From assembly GCA_026785785.1 (NCBI GenBank), contig JAJAZI010000333.1, positions 1 through 7,071 on the forward strand: a stretch of 7,071 nt of DNA, read 5' to 3'. Positions 1-6,393 of the stretch are shown one piece after another (within the stretch, counting starts at the first letter, position 1; the number at the start of each line of letters is the position of its first letter). Source of the stretch: Microbacteriaceae bacterium (GTDB taxonomy: Bacteria > Actinomycetota > Actinomycetes > Actinomycetales > Microbacteriaceae). The notes beneath the pieces are model-generated. The model saw only the letters and a list, made by a program, of their open reading frames with translations, was not told the origin of the DNA and made no database searches. The position numbers were made by a program, and so were the translations under genes.

Positions 1-278
1 ATGCCGCCGGGGCCGAGCCGGCCGAGTTGAGAGAAGTCGCCCTCGTGCTGGCCGAGGCATCTCAGGCCGTGGCCACCGTGGTCATCGGCGTAGACCGTGT
101 AGCCGTCAATGACCAACCCCTGGGCGAGGCGCTCGTACCGGGCCGCGTACTCGCCGAGCCCGTGCGCGATCTGCACGATCCCGCGCGGTTTGCCGGTCTT
201 CCACACGTAGTAGTGAACGGTGACGCCGTGGGCGTCGGTGAAGGTGTGGTCCTGCCGTGCCGCAGTGAACCGGATCAC
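1..278 (-). CDS. Alpha/beta hydrolase, monoacylglycerol lipase/lysophospholipase-like (3' part missing)
   Basis: Only the first 92 codons are inside the window; the gene continues past the left edge. The reading frame starts at GTG 278, just after a strong purine-rich site (GAGGAGGA, 282-289, 3 bases before the start). The protein begins VIRFTAARQDHTFTDAHGV and carries IVQIAHGLGEYAARYERLA at about residues 34-52, matching the oxyanion-hole HG segment of Hydrolase_4 / serine aminopeptidase S33 proteins. DHGGHG at 66-71 corresponds to the family's DHRGHG motif, with Gly in place of Arg. The nucleophile elbow (GxSxG) and the Asp and His of the triad would lie beyond the edge, so activity cannot be judged. 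The family hydrolyses ester bonds of acylglycerols, lysophospholipids or other small esters; the substrate here is unknown. No signal peptide is seen, so it is probably cytosolic. It lies 62 bases downstream of the kinase on the same strand and may be co-transcribed or use its own promoter. Confidence 0.85.
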   Translation of the reverse strand, partial: MIRFTAARQDHTFTDAHGVTVHYYVWKTGKPRGIVQIAHGLGEYAARYERLAQGLVIDGYTVYADDHGGHGLRCLGQHEGDFSQLGRLGPGG

Positions 279-340
279 GTGTCCTCCTCGAAGGCCTTCA
301 TTGTATTGGCGCCTCGGGAGCGGGAGTGGGCGGCGCGCGC
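279..340 (-). promoter_or_regulatory. Kinase-hydrolase gap with a possible -10 box for the hydrolase
   Basis: This 62-base gap separates the kinase stop from the hydrolase GTG. On the minus strand it contains TACAAT (plus coordinates 300-305), one mismatch from the TATAAT consensus. It is placed to give a leader of roughly 15 bases that includes the GAGGAGGA ribosome binding site. No convincing -35 is present about 17 bases upstream (the sequence there reads CACTCC). No hairpin followed by a T run is seen, so transcription from the kinase could also read through. The promoter call is tentative. Confidence 0.3.
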
Positions 341-2383
341 CTACCCGGCCGCGGTCGCCTGCACCTCCGGCACCTCCGCCACGGTCGACACTGCGGGCAA
401 CGCGATTTTGACGGTCGTCCCGTGCGGCTCGGCGTTGGTGATGGTGACGTACCCGCCGAGGCGCTCGACGAGGGACTGCACGATCGAGAGGCCGAGACCG
501 GTTCCCGGCACGCCCTTCAGCGTGGCGGCGGGCGAGCGGTAGAACCGCTCGAACACGTGCTCGAGGTCCTCCGCCGGGATGCCGGGGCCTGTGTCCGTGA
601 CGACGACCTCGACGTGGTCGCCGCGCAGCGACGACGACAGCTCCACAGCGCCGTGCTCCGGGGTGAACTTGAGGGCGTTCGACAGCACGTTCGAGACGAT
701 CCGCGAGAGGTCGCGCACGTCGCAGAGCACCTCGGGGTCCGCGAGGTCAACGCTCACCGTGACGGTCTGGTTGCGGCCGAGTGCCGCCTCGCCCTGCTGG
801 CCGATGCAGGTGCGGAGCACGGTGTTCACGTCGACAGCCGAGACCGGGCGGATGGAGTTCTGGGTCGTCATGCTGGAGATCTCGAGGAGGTTCTCGACAA
901 GGTCGGTGAGCCGCCGGGCGTTCCGAAGGATGATGCGCACGAAGGCCTGGTCGTCGCCCGTCGTCGTCTCCTCGAGCTCCTCCGCGAAGCCGAGGATGCT
1001 CGTGATCGGGGTGCGCAGCTCGTGGCTCACTGACGACGCGAAGTTGTCCTTCTGGCGGCTCAGGTCGCGAAGCCGCTCCGCGACCTCCTTCTCCTGGCGC
1101 AGAGCGTCGAGGGTCGCGCGCTCCGCCTCCCGCCTCGCCGTCACATCGATCAGCTGCGCCGTTGCGACGGCCGTGCCGTCCTCGCCGCCGAACCTCGTCA
1201 CGAAGACCTCGATGAGCCGCCCGTTCCGCAACTCGATATCGCCGCTGAACTCGTCCCCGGCACCTGTCAGCACCCTCGCGACGATCTCGATGAACGGATC
1301 GTCGCCGTGGATCGGGACCAGCATCTCCATGCGTGACGGTGCAGCGAGCTCGGGCCAGTCGAGGAGCTGAGCCGCGACGGAGTTGCCCTCGACCGCCCTG
1401 ATCGAGTCCGTGTCGTGCTGTGCCAGGATAACGAATCCCACCTGGGCGCCGACGAAGCCGCCACGCAGCAGCTGCTCCCTCGCCTCCACCTCGAGCGCGA
1501 GCCGCTCCCGCTCGCGACGAGCGGTCGAGAGAAAGAGCATCGATGCCGACTGGGAGATGAGGTAGATCTGCAGCAACCCAGAGGTGGCCAGCACACCGAG
1601 GTCGTCCCCGATGAACGGACCGCCGCCGACCGCGGTGAGCACGGTGACGCAGATCGCCGTCATGAGGATCTCGACCGCGACGAAAATCACCCCGAACCGG
1701 AAGGTCGCCCAGGCAAGCACGGGGAAGGTCAGGAAGGCAAGGGGGAGGTGCTGGCCCGGCGAGAAGACCAGGAATATGACGGCGGCGAGTACCGCCAGTT
1801 GGCTGAGCCGCCCGACGCCGCGGCCGACGCTCAACGACGAGGCGCTGGCAAGCACGGTCGGGACAATCACGATCACCGCCGAGGCGTGGGAGGCCGCGAG
1901 CGCGACGGCGCTCGCGAGGAAGTCGCCGCCGAGCAGAAGCCAGACGACCCCTCCTGCCAGCACCCCGATGACGGCCGCACCCGCGAGCACGGCGACGAGC
2001 AGGCGTCCGACGTCGGGCATGCCGTCGAGCCTCGCTGCCCGGCCACCGCGCGTGATGAGCGCGGCGACCACCCAGGCCTCGCAGGCGTTCGCAACACCGA
2101 ACAGCACCGCGACGGTGAGCGGCCGGCCGGCGACGTAGTTCGATGCCGTCGTGACGAGCACGATCGCGATCGCCATCCGCCAGGCGGGGCCCTTCGCGAA
2201 GAGCATCGCGGCGACACTCAGCCCCGCCGCCGGCCACCACGCGGCGAAGATCGAACCCGGCGGGGTAAGGAACACGGCGGCGAGGCCGAGGGCGAACACG
2301 ATTAACAGGGTGAAGACGTGCGCGAGCAGTCGTGACCTTCCGCGCGCGGCGCGCACCAACGACACGATGTTCTGTCCAGCCAT
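341..2383 (-). CDS. Membrane sensor histidine kinase (MASE1-like, PAS-like, HisKA, HATPase)
   Basis: The product is 680 residues from ATG 2383. This start is preferred because AGGGGGAG lies 4 bases upstream and the first residues (MAGQNIVSLVRAARG) lead directly into the first membrane segment; the open frame upstream only runs antisense to the receiver gene. Residues about 20-285 hold 8-10 hydrophobic segments with an AAWWPAAGLSVAAMLFA stretch (47-63) typical of MASE1 sensor domains. Residues about 308-417 look like a PAS-type domain ending in an LIDVTARREAE junction, followed by a charged helical linker (417-447). The HisKA H-box is SSVSHELRTPITS with the phosphoacceptor H454. The ATPase domain shows the N-box SNVLSNALKFTPE (N569), G1 DTGPGIP (D597), the F-box around VFERFYR, and G2 GTGLGLSIV (627-635). 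All catalytic residues are present, so it should be an active autokinase at the inner membrane. The signal sensed is unknown. It is divergent from a receiver gene, its likely phosphorylation partner. The last 15 or so residues are a low-complexity tail. Confidence 0.95.
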   Translation of the reverse strand: MAGQNIVSLVRAARGRSRLLAHVFTLLIVFALGLAAVFLTPPGSIFAAWWPAAGLSVAAMLFAKGPAWRMAIAIVLVTTASNYVAGRPLTVAVLFGVANACEAWVVAALITRGGRAARLDGMPDVGRLLVAVLAGAAVIGVLAGGVVWLLLGGDFLASAVALAASHASAVIVIVPTVLASASSLSVGRGVGRLSQLAVLAAVIFLVFSPGQHLPLAFLTFPVLAWATFRFGVIFVAVEILMTAICVTVLTAVGGGPFIGDDLGVLATSGLLQIYLISQSASMLFLSTARRERERLALEVEAREQLLRGGFVGAQVGFVILAQHDTDSIRAVEGNSVAAQLLDWPELAAPSRMEMLVPIHGDDPFIEIVARVLTGAGDEFSGDIELRNGRLIEVFVTRFGGEDGTAVATAQLIDVTARREAERATLDALRQEKEVAERLRDLSRQKDNFASSVSHELRTPITSILGFAEELEETTTGDDQAFVRIILRNARRLTDLVENLLEISSMTTQNSIRPVSAVDVNTVLRTCIGQQGEAALGRNQTVTVSVDLADPEVLCDVRDLSRIVSNVLSNALKFTPEHGAVELSSSLRGDHVEVVVTDTGPGIPAEDLEHVFERFYRSPAATLKGVPGTGLGLSIVQSLVERLGGYVTITNAEPHGTTVKIALPAVSTVAEVPEVQATAAG

Positions 2384-2470
2384 AACGCTCCCCCTCGACG
2401 GCCCCAGAAGATGACAAGATTGGTCCGCGTTACTCGTAAATCTAGTGGCGCACGAAGGGGGACTGTGGCA
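2384..2470. promoter_or_regulatory. Divergent promoter region between kinase and response regulator
   Basis: These 87 bases separate the two divergent starts and are more AT-rich in the middle (about 2411-2445) than the surrounding genes, so promoters for both genes most likely lie here. An ATGACA element (2411-2416, plus strand) resembles a -35 box and TAAATC (2437-2442) could be a weak -10, but their 20-base spacing is too long, so I do not assign exact boxes. Ribosome binding sites are clear: AAGGGGGA at 2455-2462 for the receiver gene and AGGGGGAG (2388-2395, minus strand) for the kinase. The arrangement allows coordinated expression of the two partners. Confidence 0.45.
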
Positions 2471-2839
2471 ATGGCGCGAATTCTCGTGGTCGAAGATGAT
2501 CCGGACGTGCTGACCCTCGTGGTGCACAAGCTGCGGCGGGCCGGTCATGAGGTGACGTCGGCGACGGACGGGGAGGCCGGTCTGGCCGCCATTCGGGCGG
2601 AACAGCCGGAGCTCGTGGTCCTCGACTGGATGATGCCGGGGATGACCGGACTCGAGGTCTGCCACGCCGTGCGCGAGGATCCCGCGGTGTCGAGGACCCG
2701 CATCCTGATGCTGACGGCGAAGGCGCAAGGAGAGGATGTCGAGAGCGCGTTCGAGTCCGGCGCCGACGAGTACCTCCTCAAGCCATTCAACTCGAAGGAA
2801 CTCCTTGCTCGTATCGACGCGCTGCTCGCGCGGGAATAG
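2471..2839 (+). CDS. Stand-alone response regulator receiver (CheY-like, single REC domain)
   Basis: The product has 122 residues, the size of one receiver domain. ATG 2471 is chosen because AAGGGGGA ends 8 bases upstream and MARILVVEDD is the canonical start of a REC domain. A GTG at 2465 would add two residues but sits only 2 bases from that site. Conserved residues are all visible: the acidic pocket E8-D9-D10, phosphoacceptor D52 in LVVLDWMMPGMTG, T82 in LMLTAK, aromatic Y101 and K104-P105 in DEYLLKPF. It should accept phosphate from the divergently encoded histidine kinase and switch conformation. There is no DNA-binding, cyclase or other output domain; the frame stops right after the last REC helix. 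It therefore acts through protein contacts, as CheY- or DivK-like proteins do, or as an intermediate in a relay. The partner is not in this window. It is probably soluble. Confidence 0.93.
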   Translation: MARILVVEDDPDVLTLVVHKLRRAGHEVTSATDGEAGLAAIRAEQPELVVLDWMMPGMTGLEVCHAVREDPAVSRTRILMLTAKAQGEDVESAFESGADEYLLKPFNSKELLARIDALLARE

Positions 2840-2844
2840 ACGAT

Positions 2845-2872
2845 TTGCTTAGCTAGGCTAATTTGTTAGGCT
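2845..2872 (+). promoter_or_regulatory. Probable promoter of the marR-MFS operon
   Basis: TTGCTT (2845-2850) as -35 and TAGGCT (2867-2872) as -10 are separated by 16 bases. TAGGCT keeps the TAnnnT pattern accepted by actinobacterial housekeeping sigma factors. The predicted transcription start (about 2879-2881) falls on or next to the GTG start codon at 2881, and no purine-rich ribosome binding site precedes that codon, so a leaderless transcript is expected. A second TAGGCT copy at 2854-2859 is an alternative -10, with no assigned -35. Both boxes lie within the inverted repeat, so a bound repressor would block RNA polymerase. Confidence 0.5.
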
Positions 2873-2878
2873 AAGCAA
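2845..2878. promoter_or_regulatory. Operator candidate: 9-bp inverted repeat upstream of marR
   Basis: TTGCTTAGC (2845-2853) and GCTAAGCAA (2870-2878) are perfect inverted copies separated by 16 bases. Inside lie a direct repeat of TAGGCTAA (2854-2861 and 2867-2874, 13-base period) and a smaller palindrome TTAGC-TAG-GCTAA (2849-2861). The AT-rich TTAG/CTAA half-sites stand out from the surrounding GC-rich coding DNA. Short palindromes of this kind directly upstream of a MarR gene are usually its own binding sites. No T run follows, so a terminator for the receiver gene is unlikely. Confidence 0.6.
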
Positions 2879-2880
2879 TC

Positions 2881-3312
2881 GTGACCGACGAGCGCGACAT
2901 CCATGACCTGAGCTCCGAGCTGCGGGCATCCGTCATCCGGCTCGCCCGGCGATTGCGGGCCGAGAAGGCCGACGACGGCCTCACCGACGGCCAGACCCCC
3001 GTGCTCGGGGTGCTCGCCGTGCGCGGCGCCCAGACCCTCAGCCAGCTCAGCGAGATCGAGCGGGTCACCCTGCCGTCGATGAACCGCACCGTGGGCGCCC
3101 TCGTCGCAGCCGGCTACGTCGAGCGGCATCCGTCGACGGAGGACCGGCGCAAAGTGCTGCTGAGCCTGAGCGCGGCCGGACAGGACGTGGTGCGCGAGAC
3201 CAGGCGGCGGCGGGACGAGTGGCTGTGCGGCCGGCTCGAGACACTGACTCCAGCGCAGCGCTGTGCACTCGTCGAGGCGGCCGCCGTGCTGCAGGGGCTC
3301 GCCGAGAATTGA
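2881..3312 (+). CDS. MarR-family transcriptional regulator
   Basis: The product is 143 residues, normal for MarR proteins, from GTG 2881 directly after the operator-like repeat. Residues about 8-35 form the first helix of the dimerisation region. A winged helix-turn-helix follows at about 37-97: the helix around TLSQLSEIERV, a recognition helix VTLPSMNRTVGALVAAGYV (62-80), and the wing ERHPSTEDRRKVLLSLSAAG with the conserved D88-R89-R90. C-terminal helices (about 100-143) complete the dimer interface. MarR proteins bind as dimers to palindromes and release DNA on binding small aromatic or lipophilic ligands or on oxidation; the ligand here is unknown. C116 and C128 are the only cysteines, and nothing marks it clearly as a redox sensor. 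The stop codon overlaps the start of the exporter gene by 4 bases, so it most likely represses itself and the exporter together. Confidence 0.92.
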   Translation: MTDERDIHDLSSELRASVIRLARRLRAEKADDGLTDGQTPVLGVLAVRGAQTLSQLSEIERVTLPSMNRTVGALVAAGYVERHPSTEDRRKVLLSLSAAGQDVVRETRRRRDEWLCGRLETLTPAQRCALVEAAAVLQGLAEN

Positions 3313-4610
3313 GCGCGACGTTCCGCTCGCTGGGCGGGTTCAACTACCGTGTCTGGGCTGCCGGGGCGCTCGTGTCGAACGTCGGCACCTGGATGCAGCG
3401 CACCGCGCAGGACTGGCTCGTTCTCACGCAGCTGACCGACAACGACGCCGTCGCGGTCGGCATCGTGATGGCGCTGCAGTTCGGCCCGCAGCTGATCCTG
3501 CTCCCGCTGACCGGGCTCGTCGCCGACCGGTTCGACCAGCGACGCATCCTGATGACGACCCAGGCGCTGATGGGGGCGCTCGGACTCGCCCTCGGAACCC
3601 TGACCGTCACCGGCGTCGTCGAGCTCTGGCACGTGTATATCTTCGCTGCACTGCTCGGCTGCGTCGCGGCGTTCGACGCGCCGGTCAGGCAGACCTTCGT
3701 CTCGCAGCTCGTCGGCCGCAGCAACCTCTCCAACGCGGTGGCGCTGAACTCGGCGTCATTCAGCGCGGCGCGGATGATCGGGCCGGCCGTCGCGGGCCTA
3801 CTCACGGTGCTCGTCGGCGCCGGTCCCGTGTTCCTCATCAACGCCGCGTCTTTCGCTGCGGTGCTCCTCTCCCTCACCTTCCTGCGCGTGCGGGAGCTCC
3901 AGCCGGCGCCGCGGGCGGTGCGCGAGCGCGGCAACCTCGTCGGCGGCTTCCGCTACGTCGCCCGGCGGCCCGACATCCTCGTGATCCTCGTCATGGTCTT
4001 CCTCATCGGCACCTTCGGGCTCAACTTCGGCATCTTCATCGCGACGATGGCGCGGGTGGAGTACGGGGCGGGGGCGGCCGAGTTCGGTGTGCTCTCGTCG
4101 GTGATGGCCGTCGGCTCGGTGACCGGCGCGCTACTGTCGGCCCGCCGGGAGACACCGCGCTTGCGGTTCCTGCTCGCCTCGGCGGCCGTGTTCGGGATCG
4201 GATGCCTCGTCGCCGCGATCCTGCCGACGCTGTGGTCTTTCGGGCTCGCCCTTGTGCTCGTCGGGGTCGCCGCGCAGACCTTCATGACAACGGCCAACGG
4301 CATGGTGCAGCTCTCGACCGATCCCGCAGTGCGGGGCCGCGTGATGGCGATCTACATGGCGATCTTCATGGGCGGCACCCCGATCGGGGCGCCGATCGTC
4401 GGACTGGTCGCGAACGAAGTGGGGCCGAGGTTCTCGCTCGGTGTCGGCGCGGCATCTGGATTCGCGGCCGCGATCGTCGGCCTCGTCTGGATGGTCCGGC
4501 ACCAGCACCTGCGTGCCTGGCGCACGGGGTGGCGGGTCGGCGTGACCCACGACGGCGGCAGGCGAGAAGGAGAGCTCGACATCATCGACGAGTCCGCGGT
4601 GCAGCGCTGA
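3309..4610 (+). CDS. MFS transporter, MFS_3/EntS-like exporter
   Basis: The product is 433 residues with about 12 hydrophobic segments, an integral membrane proton-coupled exporter of the MFS_3 (EntS-like, formerly DUF894) group. I place the start at TTG 3309, overlapping the marR stop as TTGA: the sequence from there (LSATFRSLGGFNYRVWAAG) reads as the usual family start. The upstream ATG at 3219 would add a 30-residue non-MFS stretch lying wholly inside marR. AGGGG (3293-3297) is a modest ribosome site, so coupling to marR translation is likely. SNVGTWMQRTAQDWLVLT (23-40) and the motif-A loop GLVADRFDQRR (69-79) between TM2 and TM3 are diagnostic. GRVMAIYMAIFMGGTPIGAP (343-362) is the corresponding conserved stretch in the second half. 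The last 35 residues are a hydrophilic cytoplasmic tail. Substrate is unknown; family members export siderophores, drugs or other small molecules. Control by the adjacent MarR suggests induction by its own substrate or a related compound. Confidence 0.93.
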   Translation: MSATFRSLGGFNYRVWAAGALVSNVGTWMQRTAQDWLVLTQLTDNDAVAVGIVMALQFGPQLILLPLTGLVADRFDQRRILMTTQALMGALGLALGTLTVTGVVELWHVYIFAALLGCVAAFDAPVRQTFVSQLVGRSNLSNAVALNSASFSAARMIGPAVAGLLTVLVGAGPVFLINAASFAAVLLSLTFLRVRELQPAPRAVRERGNLVGGFRYVARRPDILVILVMVFLIGTFGLNFGIFIATMARVEYGAGAAEFGVLSSVMAVGSVTGALLSARRETPRLRFLLASAAVFGIGCLVAAILPTLWSFGLALVLVGVAAQTFMTTANGMVQLSTDPAVRGRVMAIYMAIFMGGTPIGAPIVGLVANEVGPRFSLGVGAASGFAAAIVGLVWMVRHQHLRAWRTGWRVGVTHDGGRREGELDIIDESAVQR

Positions 4611-4621
4611 TGATCCGCAGC

Positions 4622-5467
4622 TCAGCTCTCGCGGGTGATCTCGACCTTGACGAAGAGCTGCGATGTGAACGAGCCAGCGTAGACGCCACGCAGCGGCGGC
4701 ACGTCGTTGTAGTCGCGTCCGCGGCCGACCGTCACGTGCCGGTCGCCGATGTCGATGAGGTTCGTCGGGTCGTACCCGCGCCACTCGCCGCAGAACCACT
4801 CGACCCACGCGTGCGACTCCCCGGTGACGGTCTCGCCGATCGCGGCATCCGGTTTCGGGTGCAGGTAGCCCGACACGTACCGCGCCGGGATCCCGACCGA
4901 GCGAAGCGCCCCGATCGCGAGGTGCGCGATGTCCTGGCAGACGCCCTTGCCGTGGTCCCACGCCTCTTTCGCGGTGGTCGTGACCGCAGTGACGCCCTGC
5001 ATGTACTCGACGGCGTTGCCGATCGCGACGCAGATGCGCTCGGCTGCCTCGCAGGGGCTCACGCAGCCGTCGGCGATCTCCCGCGCGAGCGCGATGACCT
5101 CCTCCGGCGGGTCGGTGCGCGGCGTCTGCCCGCGCTGCTCGACGAACTCGGTCGCGCGCTCGGCCGCGACGGCGAGCTCATCCCAGCTGATGGTGTGCAC
5201 CGAGTGCACCTTGGGCCTCACCTCGACGAGGCTCGTCGCGGTGAGGGCGAGCTCGCGGTGCGGGCTGAGGATCTCGAACGTCGAGACCCGGCTGCCCCAG
5301 TAGTCGACGTAGTTGTGGCTCGCCGACATTGGACGGATCTCGAGATTCGAGTAGAGCACGAGCTGCCCGTCGGCGCTCGTGGGCAGCATCCGCGCCTCGT
5401 TGTACGACGCGGTGACCTCGCCGCCGTAGTGGAAGCCGGTCGTGTGGGTGATGCGCAGGCGGTTCAC
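4622..5467 (-). CDS. Transglutaminase-like protein of the ATP-grasp/alpha-E cluster
   Basis: The product is 281 residues from GTG 5467, a typical length for this group. The N-terminal 85 or so residues (starting MNRLRITHTTGFHYGGEV) match the beta-rich Bact_transglu_N region; the transglutaminase/papain-like core follows at about 120-240. The catalytic triad is visible: C177 in GKGVCQDIAHLAIGALRSVG, H219 in GESHAWVEW, and D233 in GYDPTN. There is no signal peptide or membrane segment, so it is probably cytosolic. The fold supports either amide-bond cleavage or acyl transfer, and members of this cluster are predicted to act as peptidases or amidases. It is last in the operon; its GTG overlaps the alpha-E stop by 4 bases (GTGA) and lacks a strong ribosome site of its own, pointing to translational coupling. 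Family and active residues are sure, the reaction is not. Confidence 0.93.
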   Translation of the reverse strand: MNRLRITHTTGFHYGGEVTASYNEARMLPTSADGQLVLYSNLEIRPMSASHNYVDYWGSRVSTFEILSPHRELALTATSLVEVRPKVHSVHTISWDELAVAAERATEFVEQRGQTPRTDPPEEVIALAREIADGCVSPCEAAERICVAIGNAVEYMQGVTAVTTTAKEAWDHGKGVCQDIAHLAIGALRSVGIPARYVSGYLHPKPDAAIGETVTGESHAWVEWFCGEWRGYDPTNLIDIGDRHVTVGRGRDYNDVPPLRGVYAGSFTSQLFVKVEITRES

Positions 5468-6393
5468 GAGTTCTCACTCACCCAGTTCGGTGCCGCGTTG
5501 GACGGGAAATAGCGTTGACGGATGGCCTCGGATGCGGCGCTCGTGGCGAGCTGCACGCTGTCCATGTGGTGGGGCAGGTCGTCGAGGATCTCCGCGATCG
5601 GCCGGTACTCCAGCTGGCTGCGGATCTGGCCGAGCAGGCGCTGCGCCTGGTCGCTCGTGCCCACGCGGTCGGCGCGCGGGTCGATTTCGCGCATACACGC
5701 CTCAGCCCGGCGCACCGAGAACAGGATCGAGCGGGGGAACAGCCGGTCGAGCAGCAGGAACTCGGCCGCGTTCTTGGCGCTGGGCACACCGCGGTAGGTG
5801 CGCAGGTAGGCCTCGTAGGCGCCGCAGGAGCGCAGGATCGTGGTCCAGGACGGCCCGCTCGCCTCGGTGAGCGAGCGGGTCGCGAGCAGCCTGGCGGTCA
5901 TGTCGGCCCGCTCGATGCTGCGTCCGAGGGTGAAGAACTGCCACGCCTCGTCGCGGCTCGTGGCCGACTCGATGATGCCGACCGCGAGGGCGGAACGCTC
6001 GCGAACCCAGCCGAAGAACTCGTGCACCTTGTCACCGGCGACCTTGCGTGGCATCCGGGCCCTGGTCGTGTTGAGGCACTCCCAGAGCTCGCTCGAGACG
6101 ATCTCGCGGGCGCGCCGGGCGTTCTCCCGTGCGGCGCCGAGCGAGTAGGCAATGGATGCCGGCTCGGAGCGGTCGACCGCAAGGAGTGCGAGCACGTCGG
6201 CGCGGGAGATCTCGCGGTCCTCGGGGACCCCAGCGCCCATAACACTGAGCAGCGACCGGCAGGCGAGGTTCTCCTCGATCCACGGGTCCTCGAGCAGCAG
6301 CTGCAGGTGCACATCGAGGATGCGCGCCGTGCCGTCGCTGCGTTCGATGTAACGGCCGATCCAGAAGAGGCTCTCGGCGATCCGGCTCAGCAT
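5464..6393 (-). CDS. Alpha-E domain protein (DUF403)
   Basis: The product is 309 residues, the full length of an alpha-E protein, all predicted helical. The ATG at 6393 has GAGGAG (6399-6404 on the plus strand) 5 bases upstream. The hallmark N-terminus is present: MLSRIAESLFWIGRYIERSD with GRYIER at 13-18. A related motif recurs at LGRSIERADMTARLL (156-170), suggesting an internal duplication of a helical unit built on R-x-x-E-R. Further conserved stretches are AARENARRAREIVS (87-100) and the C-terminal region around FLLLDRLFPRSILFSVRRAE (212-231). No catalytic residues are known for the family. In comparative-genomic work it is named for its alpha-helical fold and conserved glutamates and is always linked to circularly permuted ATP-grasp proteins, either beside them or fused, so a scaffold or accessory role is inferred. 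It overlaps the ATP-grasp gene by 7 bases and the transglutaminase gene by 4. Function is unproven. Confidence 0.94.
   Translation of the reverse strand: MLSRIAESLFWIGRYIERSDGTARILDVHLQLLLEDPWIEENLACRSLLSVMGAGVPEDREISRADVLALLAVDRSEPASIAYSLGAARENARRAREIVSSELWECLNTTRARMPRKVAGDKVHEFFGWVRERSALAVGIIESATSRDEAWQFFTLGRSIERADMTARLLATRSLTEASGPSWTTILRSCGAYEAYLRTYRGVPSAKNAAEFLLLDRLFPRSILFSVRRAEACMREIDPRADRVGTSDQAQRLLGQIRSQLEYRPIAEILDDLPHHMDSVQLATSAASEAIRQRYFPSNAAPNWVSENS

Noticed and set aside
579..2305. Long plus-strand frames antisense to the kinase (263 and 296 codons)
   Set aside because: Their products are Arg/Ser- or Arg/Glu/Asp-rich with no recognisable motif, as expected for the antisense of high-GC coding DNA, while the minus-strand kinase has all its motifs in place.
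2412..2442. Exact -35/-10 assignment for the receiver or kinase promoter
   Set aside because: Candidate boxes have the wrong spacing or poor consensus matches. Only the gap as a whole is reported as regulatory.
2384..2728. Upstream extension of the kinase frame (115 more residues)
   Set aside because: It runs antisense to the receiver gene and has no domain character. The ATG at 2383 has a strong ribosome binding site and leads straight into the membrane region.
2845..2880. Terminator hairpin for the receiver gene
   Set aside because: The 9-bp stem has a 16-base loop, is not GC-rich, and is followed by coding sequence without a T run. An operator explains it better.
4606..4626. Bidirectional terminator between the convergent genes
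   Set aside because: The stem is only 5 bp and extension mismatches at once; there are no flanking A/T tracts.
3263..5512. 749-codon plus-strand frame spanning the marR end, exporter and transglutaminase region
   Set aside because: It is out of frame with the exporter, Arg/Pro/Ala-rich, and antisense to the transglutaminase. It is a GC-composition shadow.
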